DNA from: an uncultured Mucispirillum sp.
GTDB taxonomy: Bacteria > Chrysiogenota > Deferribacteres > Deferribacterales > Mucispirillaceae
DNA length: 59,601 bases
Reading direction: 5' to 3'
Assembly (NCBI GenBank): GCA_944326705.1
Contig: CALVEY010000014.1
Span: forward strand, 1-59,601
Of this stretch, positions 42,622 through 52,589 are shown piece after piece. The position numbers and the translations under genes were made by a program. Under the pieces are notes generated by a model that saw only the letters and a program-made list of their open reading frames with translations, made no database searches and had not been told where the DNA came from. The first letter of the stretch is position 1. Each line of letters begins with the position of its first letter.

Positions 42622-45600
42622 ATGATTAAAAGAGGTATTGTTTTTATTATTTTATTATCTTTTTTATTTCCTCTTTTATTTTCATGCTCAAGTAGTAGTG
42701 GAAATTCAAGCTCCGGTAGTGTTCAGCATATTTATGAAGATTCTTCTGATAGTGCTGTTCAGGTTTCAGGCATTAAAATTGCCAGTAACTACATAGAGCT
42801 TGTAAAAGAGGCTGGTGTGGATTTACAGTATAATATAAGTGCTGTTATCCAGCCAGAAAATGCGGAGAATAAGACTCTGCACTATACTTCCAGCAATCCA
42901 GATATTGCAGAAGTTTCATCAGATGGTTATGTAACCATAAAAGATTTTGGCACATTTAATGTAAAAATCCAGTCAGAAGCCAGACAGGAAATATGGCAGC
43001 AGGTGGATTTTTATGTTAGGGAAAACATTATTACTAACATAGATGTTGAAAATAACCCATTATCTTTTTTTGGTTCATATAGTATTTCTCAGTATGGTAT
43101 TGATAAAGAGCCTGATACAAATATCGGCGGCAGTTTATCAATTAATGTTGACAGGTCAGCGGAAAATACAGTGGAGCTTAAGCTGTTATTTAATGGCTTA
43201 GATATGCCAGTTAGTATTGATATGGATAATTTATCAGAAATGTCTTATGAAGAATCTGGTGCTGCCTTATTTTCATATCTGCAGGGTGATGTAAAAGATA
43301 GTGAGAGTGTAGTAGTTAAGTTAAAAGCAGATGAAAACTTATCACTTATTGATAATGGAATATTACAGTCTGGTCAAACACTCTATCTTGCATTGAAAAA
43401 AGAATATGATTTAGTTCCTGGTCAATCACATGTGGAAGAAGTGCCTGTATCTGTTACTGAGATTAAAGTAAATGATGAGCATAAACTAGACAGACTTATA
43501 AGCACAACTTACACATTAAGCCCTGTAGTGCTTCCTGTTAATGCCAGCAATAAGGCAGTAACATATTCTACAAGTAATGAGCAGGTAGCAACTGTTTCAC
43601 CAACGGGTGTGGTGACTGCATTAAAAGAAGGTTCTGCAGATATTACTGTTACATCTGTATCAAATGGTGAGGTAATAGGTAAAACTGCTTTTGCTGTTGT
43701 AGACAGCACAAAGCGTGTGGAAGATATAGTTTTTGATGAGATGGATACAAATATATATATAGGGACACCTGCAATGGTTAAGGCTGCAGCAGTGCCAAGT
43801 GATGCTACATATAATGATATTACATATTATTCTAAAAACCCAACAGTTGCCACAGTAAATAGTGCAACAGGTGTAGTTACTCCAAGAAGGGTAGGCACTG
43901 CCATAATTGCAGCTGTATCAGATAAGGGAAGTTTTGAGAAAACGATTACATTAAATGTAGGAATCAATGAACAACTAGAACCAGTTAAGGGTATTATTAA
44001 TATACCATCTAAACTGGAAGTTTCTCTTGAATCACAAACATCTATACAGCTTAGCGGCAAGGTTGTGCCTACTTATGCAGATAATACTGCACTTGATTAC
44101 AAGGCAGATGATAAGGGCTGCGTATCTGTAAATGAAAGCGGGCTTATTACTGCTTTAGCAGCAGGAACATGTACTGTAACAGTTTCTTCTGTAAAATATC
44201 CTGATATTAAAAAAGAAGTATCTGTTGCTGTCAGGCAGGATGAAGAAAAAATATATGTTACATCAATAAATGTAAATGAAGCGCCTTCTACTTTGTATAT
44301 AGGTCATACAGACCATACTATTATTCCAGAAATAATACCTGCAAATGCTAATGTAGACCATGAGCTTACAGCTGCTATTGATGATACTACTGTTGCCAGA
44401 CTAGAGCAGGTGGGTAGCGGGTATAAAGTAACTCCTTTAAAAGAAGGCTCTATAATAGTTACACTTGAAACAGCTAATGGTGTTACTCAGGAAGTGCAGT
44501 TAAATGTTAAAAAAGTTATGAATGTAAAAGGATATTACACTATTGATAAAGTGGAATATACTCTTGGAAATAAAACTGAAACATTTACTCCAGAAAATGA
44601 TAACCTGCAAGGCGAATTTGCAATTAACTTATTAGAAGATAAATATAATATTAAAGGCAGGTTGCAGTTAACACCGCAAAATCCACTTACTTCATACACT
44701 TTTAATAACTGGCGTTATCTTTATGAAAATAAAGAAATTATGCTTGATACAGAAGATAAATATTCTACCCAGACTAAAGAAATATTAGCCACTCAGAATA
44801 TTAAAGTAACAGGTGCAGATACAATAGAATATACATATACTCAAGAAAGTTTCAAAGCTGTTATTTATCTTACAAAAGTAAATGATAACACAAAAGATAT
44901 ACTTGATAGAACTATGTATGTAACACCAGTTGATATGGAAAAAGACCCGCACAGTGCAGAAGGCTACTATGAAATGACATGGTTTTATGGCAACTCATTT
45001 AATACTACAATGCTTGAAAGATATCCTGCAATATATTCTGGTTCTAAAGATGAAATGCCATTATCAAGCAATATTGGTACAAAATATCATAAAGAATGTC
45101 CAGATAAAACTGCCTGGTATGACTGGTCAGCATGTTATAATGGCGGCGGCGGAGCAAATGACTCTGTTACAAATTATAAAGGGGCATTTGCTGTAAAAGT
45201 CGATGGAACTGGAGAAAGTGCGCAGTTATCATCAATTATGAAAGTGCAGACACAAGGTCATCAGAATTATAATTTACAATCATGGGCAAAATATATTCAT
45301 AGCACATTTGGTTCTTCTGAGCTTTTACAAAATTCATCTCATAATGGCGTATTAGTTAATACAAGTTTAGATGCTTTAGTACAGACATATAAGTCTAATG
45401 AAGGTTCAAAACCAGCAATGATAGCGTATACTCAAATGCAGGATAATATTATACAGTTTGAAGTATTTTTAGACCTTAATTTTGAATACAGATTTATGTA
45501 CAAAGCTAAAAAAGTAAGTGACAGGTATATAGAATTACCTACTGATAAATTCGTTGATGGTGATGTAAGCGATAGAACACCGCCTGAAATACCAGACCTT

Positions 45601-45654
45601 GCTAAAATTGTGCCAGTAGAAACATTTACTGGTGATGTAACACCTATAGAATAA
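42622..45654 (+). CDS. Large lipoprotein with bacterial Ig-like (BIG_2) domains
   Basis: The 1010 residues begin with a lipoprotein signal whose lipobox cysteine is in LLFSCSSS. At least five BIG_2-type domains follow (about 48-135, 270-355, 360-445, 450-535, 540-640). They are marked by repeated phrases such as YTSSNPDIAEVSSDGYVTI and YSTSNEQVATVSPTGVVTAL. The last 350 residues form a different beta-rich, Trp/Tyr-rich part beginning KGYYTIDKVEY. Such proteins display binding domains at the cell surface. The next gene is a paralogue of the same design. AAGGAG precedes the ATG. Confidence 0.85.
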   Translation: MIKRGIVFIILLSFLFPLLFSCSSSSGNSSSGSVQHIYEDSSDSAVQVSGIKIASNYIELVKEAGVDLQYNISAVIQPENAENKTLHYTSSNPDIAEVSSDGYVTIKDFGTFNVKIQSEARQEIWQQVDFYVRENIITNIDVENNPLSFFGSYSISQYGIDKEPDTNIGGSLSINVDRSAENTVELKLLFNGLDMPVSIDMDNLSEMSYEESGAALFSYLQGDVKDSESVVVKLKADENLSLIDNGILQSGQTLYLALKKEYDLVPGQSHVEEVPVSVTEIKVNDEHKLDRLISTTYTLSPVVLPVNASNKAVTYSTSNEQVATVSPTGVVTALKEGSADITVTSVSNGEVIGKTAFAVVDSTKRVEDIVFDEMDTNIYIGTPAMVKAAAVPSDATYNDITYYSKNPTVATVNSATGVVTPRRVGTAIIAAVSDKGSFEKTITLNVGINEQLEPVKGIINIPSKLEVSLESQTSIQLSGKVVPTYADNTALDYKADDKGCVSVNESGLITALAAGTCTVTVSSVKYPDIKKEVSVAVRQDEEKIYVTSINVNEAPSTLYIGHTDHTIIPEIIPANANVDHELTAAIDDTTVARLEQVGSGYKVTPLKEGSIIVTLETANGVTQEVQLNVKKVMNVKGYYTIDKVEYTLGNKTETFTPENDNLQGEFAINLLEDKYNIKGRLQLTPQNPLTSYTFNNWRYLYENKEIMLDTEDKYSTQTKEILATQNIKVTGADTIEYTYTQESFKAVIYLTKVNDNTKDILDRTMYVTPVDMEKDPHSAEGYYEMTWFYGNSFNTTMLERYPAIYSGSKDEMPLSSNIGTKYHKECPDKTAWYDWSACYNGGGGANDSVTNYKGAFAVKVDGTGESAQLSSIMKVQTQGHQNYNLQSWAKYIHSTFGSSELLQNSSHNGVLVNTSLDALVQTYKSNEGSKPAMIAYTQMQDNIIQFEVFLDLNFEYRFMYKAKKVSDRYIELPTDKFVDGDVSDRTPPEIPDLAKIVPVETFTGDVTPIE

Positions 45655-45663
45655 TTTTTATTC

Positions 45664-45686
45664 CTGCCTGTAACATAAGCAGGCAG
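45664..45686 (+). repeat. CTGCCTG hairpin between the two lipoprotein genes
   Basis: CTGCCTG (45664-45670) pairs with CAGGCAG (45680-45686) around a nine-base loop. There is no T-run after it, so it probably shapes the mRNA and does not end it. A longer version of the same core occurs at 8711-8748. Confidence 0.55.
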
Positions 45687-45706
45687 TATTATAAATGAGA
45701 GATTAT

Positions 45707-48550
45707 ATGAAAAAATATAAAATATTTAATAAGTTATTACTTCTTTTTGCTGTGATTTTTGGTATTTTTGGCTGCACAACATCAGGAGATAAGGGCGGTG
45801 GTGTGCAGGTAGTGTATCATCCTGCAGAAACAACACCACAGGTAGTTGTTTATTCTAAATATGTACCTGTGAATATTGCAGAAACGCAGAGTTACAGCAT
45901 AAATGCTTCTGTTATTCCAGAAGAAGAGTCTTCATCTGCACTTGTTTATTCAAGCAGTGATAATTCAATTGCTGCTGTATCTAATGATGGTAATGTAACT
46001 ATTAATAAAGCAGGTATTGCAGTAATAAATATTGCTCTTGAAAAAGACAACACAGTGAATAATCAAGTGATTATTAATGCATATGATACACTATCAGATG
46101 AAGAAAATAACAGCACACCAGTTATGGCAGTTGCTGTTGATACTACTTATATAAAACTGCAAAAGGGCAGCGGACTGCAGGTATTTCCAAGTGTCCGCCC
46201 GGGTAATGCAGCAAATAAAGAGCTGGTGTATCTTTCTACTAATACTAATGTAGCAGAAGTGAAAGATGGTTTTATTCAGTCTAATAATGAGGGTAGTGCT
46301 GGAATTATAATTTATTCTAAATCAAACCCTGAAAAATATGCATTTATAAATGTAGATGTAGTTACTGCGGAAGAAGGTAATATTAGTAGTGATTGGACAG
46401 CCCCAGAAGGCACTGCTCCAATTGATTTAAATAAAGACCCTATGTCATTAATTGCAAAATATAAGATATTAAATTATTCAATTAATGGTGCAGAATTAGA
46501 AAATGCAGATGATGAAAGCAGTCTTCGTGTAAATGTTAATTTAGATGAACTTGGAGCAGGTATTGTAAAAATCTTAATGTATGTAAACCTAAACGGTAAA
46601 GAAGTTCGCCTTATTCAAAAGAAAAATATGGGCGATTACGGCAGTATACCAGATATTTTTACATCACTTGGTGCAAAAATAACAGGTGATTATACAATGG
46701 AGTTTACTCTTGACCCTGTAAATTATACAGAGCTTGCAAGGCAGGGTATGGTAAATAAAGGTGATACACTTGTATTAAATATTGGTAAAATGGAAGCCCT
46801 TGCTCCAGCTGGTGGTTTAGGAAGCGATATTGTTTTTGATGAAAGCACTGTGCCAGTTGAAGGGGAAAATACAGATGATATTGTAACAGAAAATCCAGAA
46901 GATGATTCAAATGAAAGCACTGAAACTCCAGATAATGCTGCTCCAGAAGAAATACAAGTAGAAAGTATTAAATTTGATATATCAGAATTCAGCCCTATTA
47001 AGATTAATGAGACTGTGCAGATAAATGCAACAGTTTATCCAGAAACAGCAGATAATAAAACTCTTACATGGTCTAGTTCTAACGAAAGTGTAGCCACAGT
47101 AGATAGTGACGGTCTTGTAACTATTCATCAAAATGGCAGTGCAGTAATTACTGCAAAAGCTGTAAATGGCAAAAAAGCAGAAATGAAAATACAGCCAGCA
47201 ACAACTATTGACAGCTATACTCTTCATAACGATACAATAGAGCTGACTATGAATGTAGATGCTGAAGCTTATTTAACTTATAAAGTTTATCCTGAAATAT
47301 TAAATGGAACAGATCTTAATGCAGAATATGTTTCTGATAATGAATATATAGTTACTGTTGATAATACAGGTAAAATTACAGCAGTAGGAGTTGGCGAAAC
47401 ATTTGTGCGTGTTACAATTAATAATATTTCAAAAGAATGTTATATAGTAGTAAAACCAGAGCCTGAAAATGTAACCCCAGTTAGTGAAATACAGCTTCCT
47501 AATGGTAATGAAGGACGATATAAATTATCAGAAGGGCAGTTGACACTGGAACCAAAGGTTATACCAGAAGATGCATATAATAAAAGATTAAAATATCAGT
47601 CATCAAATACTCAAGTTGCAGATGTAGATGCTAATGGTTTAGTAACATTTAAAAAGACAGGCGAAACAAATATTACAATAACTTCTTCCAGCAACCCAGA
47701 GATACAAGCAGTATATAAGCTTATTGTAGAAACACTGCCAACAAAAATAGTATATGAAAGGTTTGATTATGGTATAGAGATTAATAAAACTGAAAGCATT
47801 ATACCAATATTTGAAGGCAACCCGTCTAACACTAATGCTGTATATTCAATAGATAATCAGTCAGTAGCATCTGTAGATGCTCAAACTGGTGCAGTTACAG
47901 GTTTATCATCTGGCTCTGCCACATTAACTGCGAAAAGTGATAATGGCTTAACTGCTACTACACTTATTACTGTATATAATCCTGTAAAACAAGGTGATGT
48001 ATCATCATTACAAGGCACTTATGAGATAGTAGACTTTAATCAGGCTAACGGTCATTTAGATGTTGGAACAAACGCTTATGGCGGTGTTGAAAGAATGATA
48101 GGTGAAATGACTATTGAAGTTACAGGCAATACTGTTAAGATAAAAAGTAAAATCCAAATGGACAGCAGTGCTATGAATAATTTTAGTGGTGTGCTTGGTC
48201 AAGGTATAGAGCAGGCTAGGAAAGGTCAATTCCAATATACTGAATATACTGCTGCAGAATATAATCAAAATGGTTTTGGCACAGCAGGGCAGACAAGTGC
48301 AAGAGTTACCCATGATAATGATAAGCTAAAACTTTATCAGGAGTGGAAAGAAATGGGTATTGCAACTGTTCAGGTTAATACATGGATTAAGAAAAAATCT
48401 GACAGTATAAAAGATTTGAAAAAAGATTATTTCCATTGGAGTAAAAACGGGGCAAATTATGATACACCAGCAAATGCTACAGCACATCATACTAATATAA
48501 AAGCTCCAGAAAAAGAGCCGTATTATACTTATGGTTTAATTACAAAATAA
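45707..48550 (+). CDS. Large lipoprotein with BIG_2 domains, paralogue of the preceding gene
   Basis: The 947 residues start with a lipoprotein signal whose lipobox cysteine is in FGIFGCTTS. About six Ig-like units follow, for example WSSSNESVATVDSDGLVTI (about 460) and YQSSNTQVADVDANGLVTF. An acidic spacer lies near 395-420 and a C-terminal beta-rich part begins QGTYEIVDFNQANG. GAGAG four bases before ATG 45707 makes this the start; the ATG at 45695 overlaps the ribosome site region. It lies 52 bases after its paralogue, probably in one transcript, and ends in a clear terminator. Confidence 0.83.
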   Translation: MKKYKIFNKLLLLFAVIFGIFGCTTSGDKGGGVQVVYHPAETTPQVVVYSKYVPVNIAETQSYSINASVIPEEESSSALVYSSSDNSIAAVSNDGNVTINKAGIAVINIALEKDNTVNNQVIINAYDTLSDEENNSTPVMAVAVDTTYIKLQKGSGLQVFPSVRPGNAANKELVYLSTNTNVAEVKDGFIQSNNEGSAGIIIYSKSNPEKYAFINVDVVTAEEGNISSDWTAPEGTAPIDLNKDPMSLIAKYKILNYSINGAELENADDESSLRVNVNLDELGAGIVKILMYVNLNGKEVRLIQKKNMGDYGSIPDIFTSLGAKITGDYTMEFTLDPVNYTELARQGMVNKGDTLVLNIGKMEALAPAGGLGSDIVFDESTVPVEGENTDDIVTENPEDDSNESTETPDNAAPEEIQVESIKFDISEFSPIKINETVQINATVYPETADNKTLTWSSSNESVATVDSDGLVTIHQNGSAVITAKAVNGKKAEMKIQPATTIDSYTLHNDTIELTMNVDAEAYLTYKVYPEILNGTDLNAEYVSDNEYIVTVDNTGKITAVGVGETFVRVTINNISKECYIVVKPEPENVTPVSEIQLPNGNEGRYKLSEGQLTLEPKVIPEDAYNKRLKYQSSNTQVADVDANGLVTFKKTGETNITITSSSNPEIQAVYKLIVETLPTKIVYERFDYGIEINKTESIIPIFEGNPSNTNAVYSIDNQSVASVDAQTGAVTGLSSGSATLTAKSDNGLTATTLITVYNPVKQGDVSSLQGTYEIVDFNQANGHLDVGTNAYGGVERMIGEMTIEVTGNTVKIKSKIQMDSSAMNNFSGVLGQGIEQARKGQFQYTEYTAAEYNQNGFGTAGQTSARVTHDNDKLKLYQEWKEMGIATVQVNTWIKKKSDSIKDLKKDYFHWSKNGANYDTPANATAHHTNIKAPEKEPYYTYGLITK

Positions 48551-48561
48551 TTTTATATAAG

Positions 48562-48589
48562 TGCGGGTGTAAAAGCCCGCATTTTTATT
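48562..48589 (+). terminator. Terminator of the lipoprotein pair
   Basis: TGCGGG (48562-48567) pairs with CCCGCA (48576-48581) and is followed by TTTTTATTTTT. It lies between convergent genes. Confidence 0.8.
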
Positions 48590-48590
48590 T

Positions 48591-49019
48591 TTATATATAT
48601 TCAGGCAGCACAGGCCATATTACATTTTCAGGAAAATCAATCTGCTTTGTAATATCTCTTAAAGTTTGTTTATACTGTAAAAGTGCGTTATAGTATTCCT
48701 GATTTTCTTCTATTATGCCTAAAGCTGCCTGTTCCTGATATTTTAATAAAATAATATCTGCTTCCCGTAACAGATTATCTCGTTTACTGCGTATATATTC
48801 TTCTAAGTTATCTTCTGCCACTTTATAGGCTTTTGGAATATGTTTATCAACTTGAATATTATTTTCAAGAATATATTCTTCTAAAGCATCATATTCCTGT
48901 CTGTATTCATCATTATTTGGTATATGATACGGCATATCATTTTTTATAACAATATATGAGCCGTCATCTTGTTTTTCTATTTTTTTTATCTGGTTTATAA
49001 ATGAAATTTTATTAAACAT
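48591..49019 (-). CDS. Phage tail fibre assembly-type protein
   Basis: The 142 residues end in the pattern of phage tail assembly chaperones: SKRDNLLREADI, a helical stretch, YKQTLRDITKQI and FPENVIWPVLPEY. The usual form is K-R-D-x-L-L...Y-R-x-x-L-R-D-I...P-x-x-v-x-W-P. Such proteins help fold or attach the tail fibre encoded next to them. The first 80 residues are acidic and variable. It is the last gene of a three-gene minus-strand unit and starts 15 bases after the fibre gene. Confidence 0.7.
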   Translation of the reverse strand: MFNKISFINQIKKIEKQDDGSYIVIKNDMPYHIPNNDEYRQEYDALEEYILENNIQVDKHIPKAYKVAEDNLEEYIRSKRDNLLREADIILLKYQEQAALGIIEENQEYYNALLQYKQTLRDITKQIDFPENVIWPVLPEYI

Positions 49020-49034
49020 ATTTTATCTCTCTTA

Positions 49035-51638
49035 TTATGCAATTTTTGTTAGTATATGAATGAAATCATAATAACTGTTATCAAGCAGTGAGCCGCCTGC
49101 CGAAAGGTATACATTTCCTAAATTTATATTGCATGCTCCTGTGCCGGGAGTAAATACAAGAGTTTTTACAAGCCATGTTCCACCTGCTGGTACATACTGG
49201 TTAACAGGGCTGTTTCCATAAGAATATCTGTAAATTACATCACCTGATTTATAATTTGTTCCATTAGATGCTGCAGGTATTAATTTATGGGCTGTGCTTG
49301 TTTTACCTATTGCACCATGGGTTAAACCTGTTCCTCCCATTTTTTCTGGTATAGAACCATCATCATTTCTTATTTTCACCCAGCTGCCAACAGAATTATT
49401 AGGACTGCATATTCTTTCTAATACAAGATGTGAGTTTCTTTCTTTATATATTTGAAGATTATATGTATATGCATCGTTATCTGAAAAAGTAGTTGAAGAC
49501 TGCCCAAGTATTGTTTCAATTAAAATTTCGCCACTGCTGCTTAAATCTGATGAAGGAGCATTTGTTAAGTAATCTTTTCTGCATACAACTACTCCATTTT
49601 TTGCTTTATTTAAATCAACACGTTCATAGTTATTTCTATTAAAATTATTTATTTTTAAATTATACTGTGCTTGTTCAAGGGTATTACCACCTGTGCCGCC
49701 TTTACTTATGGGGAGTATTCCAGTTATGGCATTATTAGTAAGAGCAATATTATTAAGAAGAGCTAATGCGCCTAACGACACACTTAAATTATCTGCATTG
49801 ATTTTGCCGTTACTGTTTATAATTTTAAGCCAGTATGCAGAAGCAGATACTGGGTTTTGGGGACTTGCTGAGCCGTTTGCTGCTTTGCAGTAGTAAAGTG
49901 CATTATCACTTCCTAAAACAAAAGCTCCAGTTTTATACTCTGCTGTGCTGTTCCAGTAAACATTATTTCCTGCCATAAGCTCTAATGCATCAGTTATTTT
50001 ATTATTTATTTCTTCATTTACTTCTTCTTTACTGATTTTTTTAATACTGCCGTTTTCTTCTGCTATAATGTTTGTGATATCAGAATATAATGAATTAGAT
50101 GATACTATTACATTATTATTAGATAAATCAAGATTTTCTATATCTTCCTGTTTTATCATTTTTTTCTGCCAGCTGCTCCATGTATCACTGCTGAAATAAC
50201 GCATATAACCAGTATTAAATAAATAATCTGGACTTATAAACTGATGTATTTTATTATTTTCTTCCTGCACAAGCATATATCCAGTTTCTAAACCAGAGCC
50301 GTTATTAAGATGCTTTTCTATAATATATATTCCTGCTGTTTTTATGCTGTTATAATCATCTATTAAGCTTTCACTTCCTATATTAGTAATTTTTATCTGC
50401 CTTGTATCAAGTGAAGTACATTCAATAAGTAAATCATCGCTGTATACAGGATACTGGGAGCTATTTTTACCAGTTCTATATGCAAGATAATCTTTTAAAG
50501 TCTGGGGATTAACTGCTTTATCTGTATTTTCACCTTGTATTATTTCATTTAAAGTGGCAAACATAATCCCTGCAAGCCCGCCATTTGATGAGCGTACTGC
50601 ATTTAAGTTATTTTCTTCTGCAGCTTCTGAGAATATCATAAAAAAATAATCTGTTCTTAAAATATTATTCCATAAGCCGTAAGGACATGGTGTTTTTATC
50701 CACCTGATACCGTCACTGCTTGCAAGAGTCACCCCTGTTGATGATGCAAGGGTATATACATTTGCACCATAACAGATATCTTTCCACGGTTCATTATAGC
50801 TTAAGCTTATCTTTTGCCATACTGGTGTTTTATTAAGAATATCTTTTTCATTACAGTATATAAGCCGTGTTTCTCCCTCATAAGCACAGGCTGTAAATCT
50901 TTCCTTACCATAAGTTAAAGATATCCATGAAGAAGAGGGCATATCTATTTCATTCCAAGATAAACCGCCATCTATACTGTATATTGAAAGGGGGCTGCCT
51001 GATATACCCACTGCCATTATAATATTTGATGAAGAATATAATATTTTTGAAATCTGCATATTTTCATATTCACATACTTTCTGCCAGCTTTTGCCGTAAT
51101 TTTCTGAAATAAATATTCTGCCAGATACTGTGCCTGCAATAAATTTATTATGGTTATGTGTGATACATGAAAAATTATCATCAGCTATTATACTTTCTTC
51201 CCATGATGCTCCATTATCTGTACTTTTAAAACATTTACCACTATTAGAAAGCAGTATAAATATTTCATTTCCATAAGCTGCAGCAGTTAAGTTATCATTT
51301 ATCTGTTTTTCTTCCCAGTTTGAGCCATAATCATAAGATAAACATATTTTTCCGTCAGCAGATACTGCTATTATAGTATTATTTCCATAAGCAGAAGATA
51401 CCCATAAACCTTGTGGCATATATAATGCGTCCCATGGGGCATATTTTATTTCACTTGCTTTTTGATTAAGTGCATTAGTAAGCCATGATATATCTATCTG
51501 CCCGTTAAAATCGGCAGGTTTTTCTGATATTATATCATTAAGGGAAAGGCTGCCTTTTTCCTGCACATATACAGGGCTTGTTCTGTTTACTGGCTGATTT
51601 TTTGATACTTCTACTGATATATAAGATGTATTATTCAT
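49035..51638 (-). CDS. Phage tail fibre-like protein with Asp-box beta-propeller
   Basis: The 867 residues carry five Asp-box (BNR) motifs, S-x-D-x-G-x-x-W, between about 85 and 340: SYDYGSNWEE, STDNGASWEE, SENYGKSWQK, SIDGGLSWNE and SSDGIRWIK. They predict a sialidase-like propeller, but the sialidase active-site residues are not evident, so binding is more likely than cleavage. Later parts are typical for fibres: a knob-like stretch TGYMRYFSSDTWSSWQKKM, a carbohydrate-binding-like YKTGAFVLGSDNALYYCKA and the fibre phrase ISKGGTGGNTLEQAQYNL. Its start overlaps the preceding coiled-coil gene by eight bases. Confidence 0.72.
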   Translation of the reverse strand: MNNTSYISVEVSKNQPVNRTSPVYVQEKGSLSLNDIISEKPADFNGQIDISWLTNALNQKASEIKYAPWDALYMPQGLWVSSAYGNNTIIAVSADGKICLSYDYGSNWEEKQINDNLTAAAYGNEIFILLSNSGKCFKSTDNGASWEESIIADDNFSCITHNHNKFIAGTVSGRIFISENYGKSWQKVCEYENMQISKILYSSSNIIMAVGISGSPLSIYSIDGGLSWNEIDMPSSSWISLTYGKERFTACAYEGETRLIYCNEKDILNKTPVWQKISLSYNEPWKDICYGANVYTLASSTGVTLASSDGIRWIKTPCPYGLWNNILRTDYFFMIFSEAAEENNLNAVRSSNGGLAGIMFATLNEIIQGENTDKAVNPQTLKDYLAYRTGKNSSQYPVYSDDLLIECTSLDTRQIKITNIGSESLIDDYNSIKTAGIYIIEKHLNNGSGLETGYMLVQEENNKIHQFISPDYLFNTGYMRYFSSDTWSSWQKKMIKQEDIENLDLSNNNVIVSSNSLYSDITNIIAEENGSIKKISKEEVNEEINNKITDALELMAGNNVYWNSTAEYKTGAFVLGSDNALYYCKAANGSASPQNPVSASAYWLKIINSNGKINADNLSVSLGALALLNNIALTNNAITGILPISKGGTGGNTLEQAQYNLKINNFNRNNYERVDLNKAKNGVVVCRKDYLTNAPSSDLSSSGEILIETILGQSSTTFSDNDAYTYNLQIYKERNSHLVLERICSPNNSVGSWVKIRNDDGSIPEKMGGTGLTHGAIGKTSTAHKLIPAASNGTNYKSGDVIYRYSYGNSPVNQYVPAGGTWLVKTLVFTPGTGACNINLGNVYLSAGGSLLDNSYYDFIHILTKIA

Positions 51639-52353
51639 TTGCTGCTCCTTTTGTTTTTATTACTGCAGCATAATGAAGAGCAGAATAACAGCCATTTTCT
51701 ACAGGCACATTTAAAGGAGCACATGCCCATTTTTTACTAATTTCTGCATATTTTTTACATTCATCTGTTTTAGCAGATACTGCATTAATGTATTTATTAT
51801 ATATATTATCCATATTTAATCGGACAGCCATATATTTTGCTGCCACTTTATTTTCTGCCTGCTCCATAAGGTCTGATATATTAACTTGTGCTTTATTAAA
51901 TGAAAATTCTGCTTCTTTGATTTTTGTATCAGTATCTTGTTGAAAGGCTGTAAGTGTTGCTATATATTTTTCTGTTTCCTGCTTTATAGAGTTTTTATAT
52001 TCCTCTGCCTGATTAATAATTTTAATATATTCATTTTTTAAGTTTTCTATTTCCTGTATGCTTTTTTCTACTGCTGCAAGCTGATTTACTGCATTTTCCA
52101 CAGCTTCCTGCATATTTATAAAATTATTTGTTTTTTCTGCTACAATATCTTTTATATCATTTGTAATCATTTCTATATTTGATGATACTGCTTTTAACTC
52201 ATCAATGTTAAAAACAGCACCTAAATCTGTATAACTGCTGTTTTCAAAAAGATGAGCTTTATCATCACTTACTAAGAAAAATGGTGATATTGTTTTTATT
52301 TTTCCATTATCATTTATAGATATTTTTTGTGTGTTCCAAGAATATAGTTTCAT
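51631..52353 (-). CDS. Coiled-coil tail-fibre-associated protein
   Basis: The 240 residues have a short N-terminal beta part. A long coiled coil (about 55-200) is rich in Glu, Lys, Asn and Ala. A C-terminal CYSALHYAAVIK recalls the Y-S-A-x-H-Y-A phrase found in many fibre stalks. It leads the minus-strand tail module. It has GGAG just upstream of the ATG and overlaps the propeller gene. It is probably the stalk or baseplate-side adaptor of the fibre. Confidence 0.6.
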   Translation of the reverse strand: MKLYSWNTQKISINDNGKIKTISPFFLVSDDKAHLFENSSYTDLGAVFNIDELKAVSSNIEMITNDIKDIVAEKTNNFINMQEAVENAVNQLAAVEKSIQEIENLKNEYIKIINQAEEYKNSIKQETEKYIATLTAFQQDTDTKIKEAEFSFNKAQVNISDLMEQAENKVAAKYMAVRLNMDNIYNKYINAVSAKTDECKKYAEISKKWACAPLNVPVENGCYSALHYAAVIKTKGAANE

Positions 52354-52533
52354 ATTATCCTCCGTTGATAGCAGATATTAGCATATATAAAAATAGGGCT
52401 GTCCAATAAATGCAAAAAAGTCCATTAAGGTATAAAAAGTCCGAAAAAACAAATAAACATACTTAAATATGTCAATAAATCATTATTTTTTAATTAAATT
52501 GTGTATTAATTGTTGTTGTGCAGATGCAAATAG

Positions 52534-52562
52534 TTGACACAAGATGCTTAAGTGTATATGAT
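52534..52562 (+). promoter_or_regulatory. Strong candidate promoter of the 501-residue lipoprotein
   Basis: TTGACA and TATGAT are separated by 17 bases. The leader is about 20 bases and includes AGGAGGG (52578-52584). Confidence 0.65.
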
Positions 52563-52589
52563 ATTAATTATAATTTTAGGAGGGTCAGT

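Noticed and set aside
49035-51638. Diversity-generating retroelement target in the tail fibre
   Set aside because: No reverse transcriptase, no template repeat and no adenine-variable C-terminal lectin fold are visible in the window.
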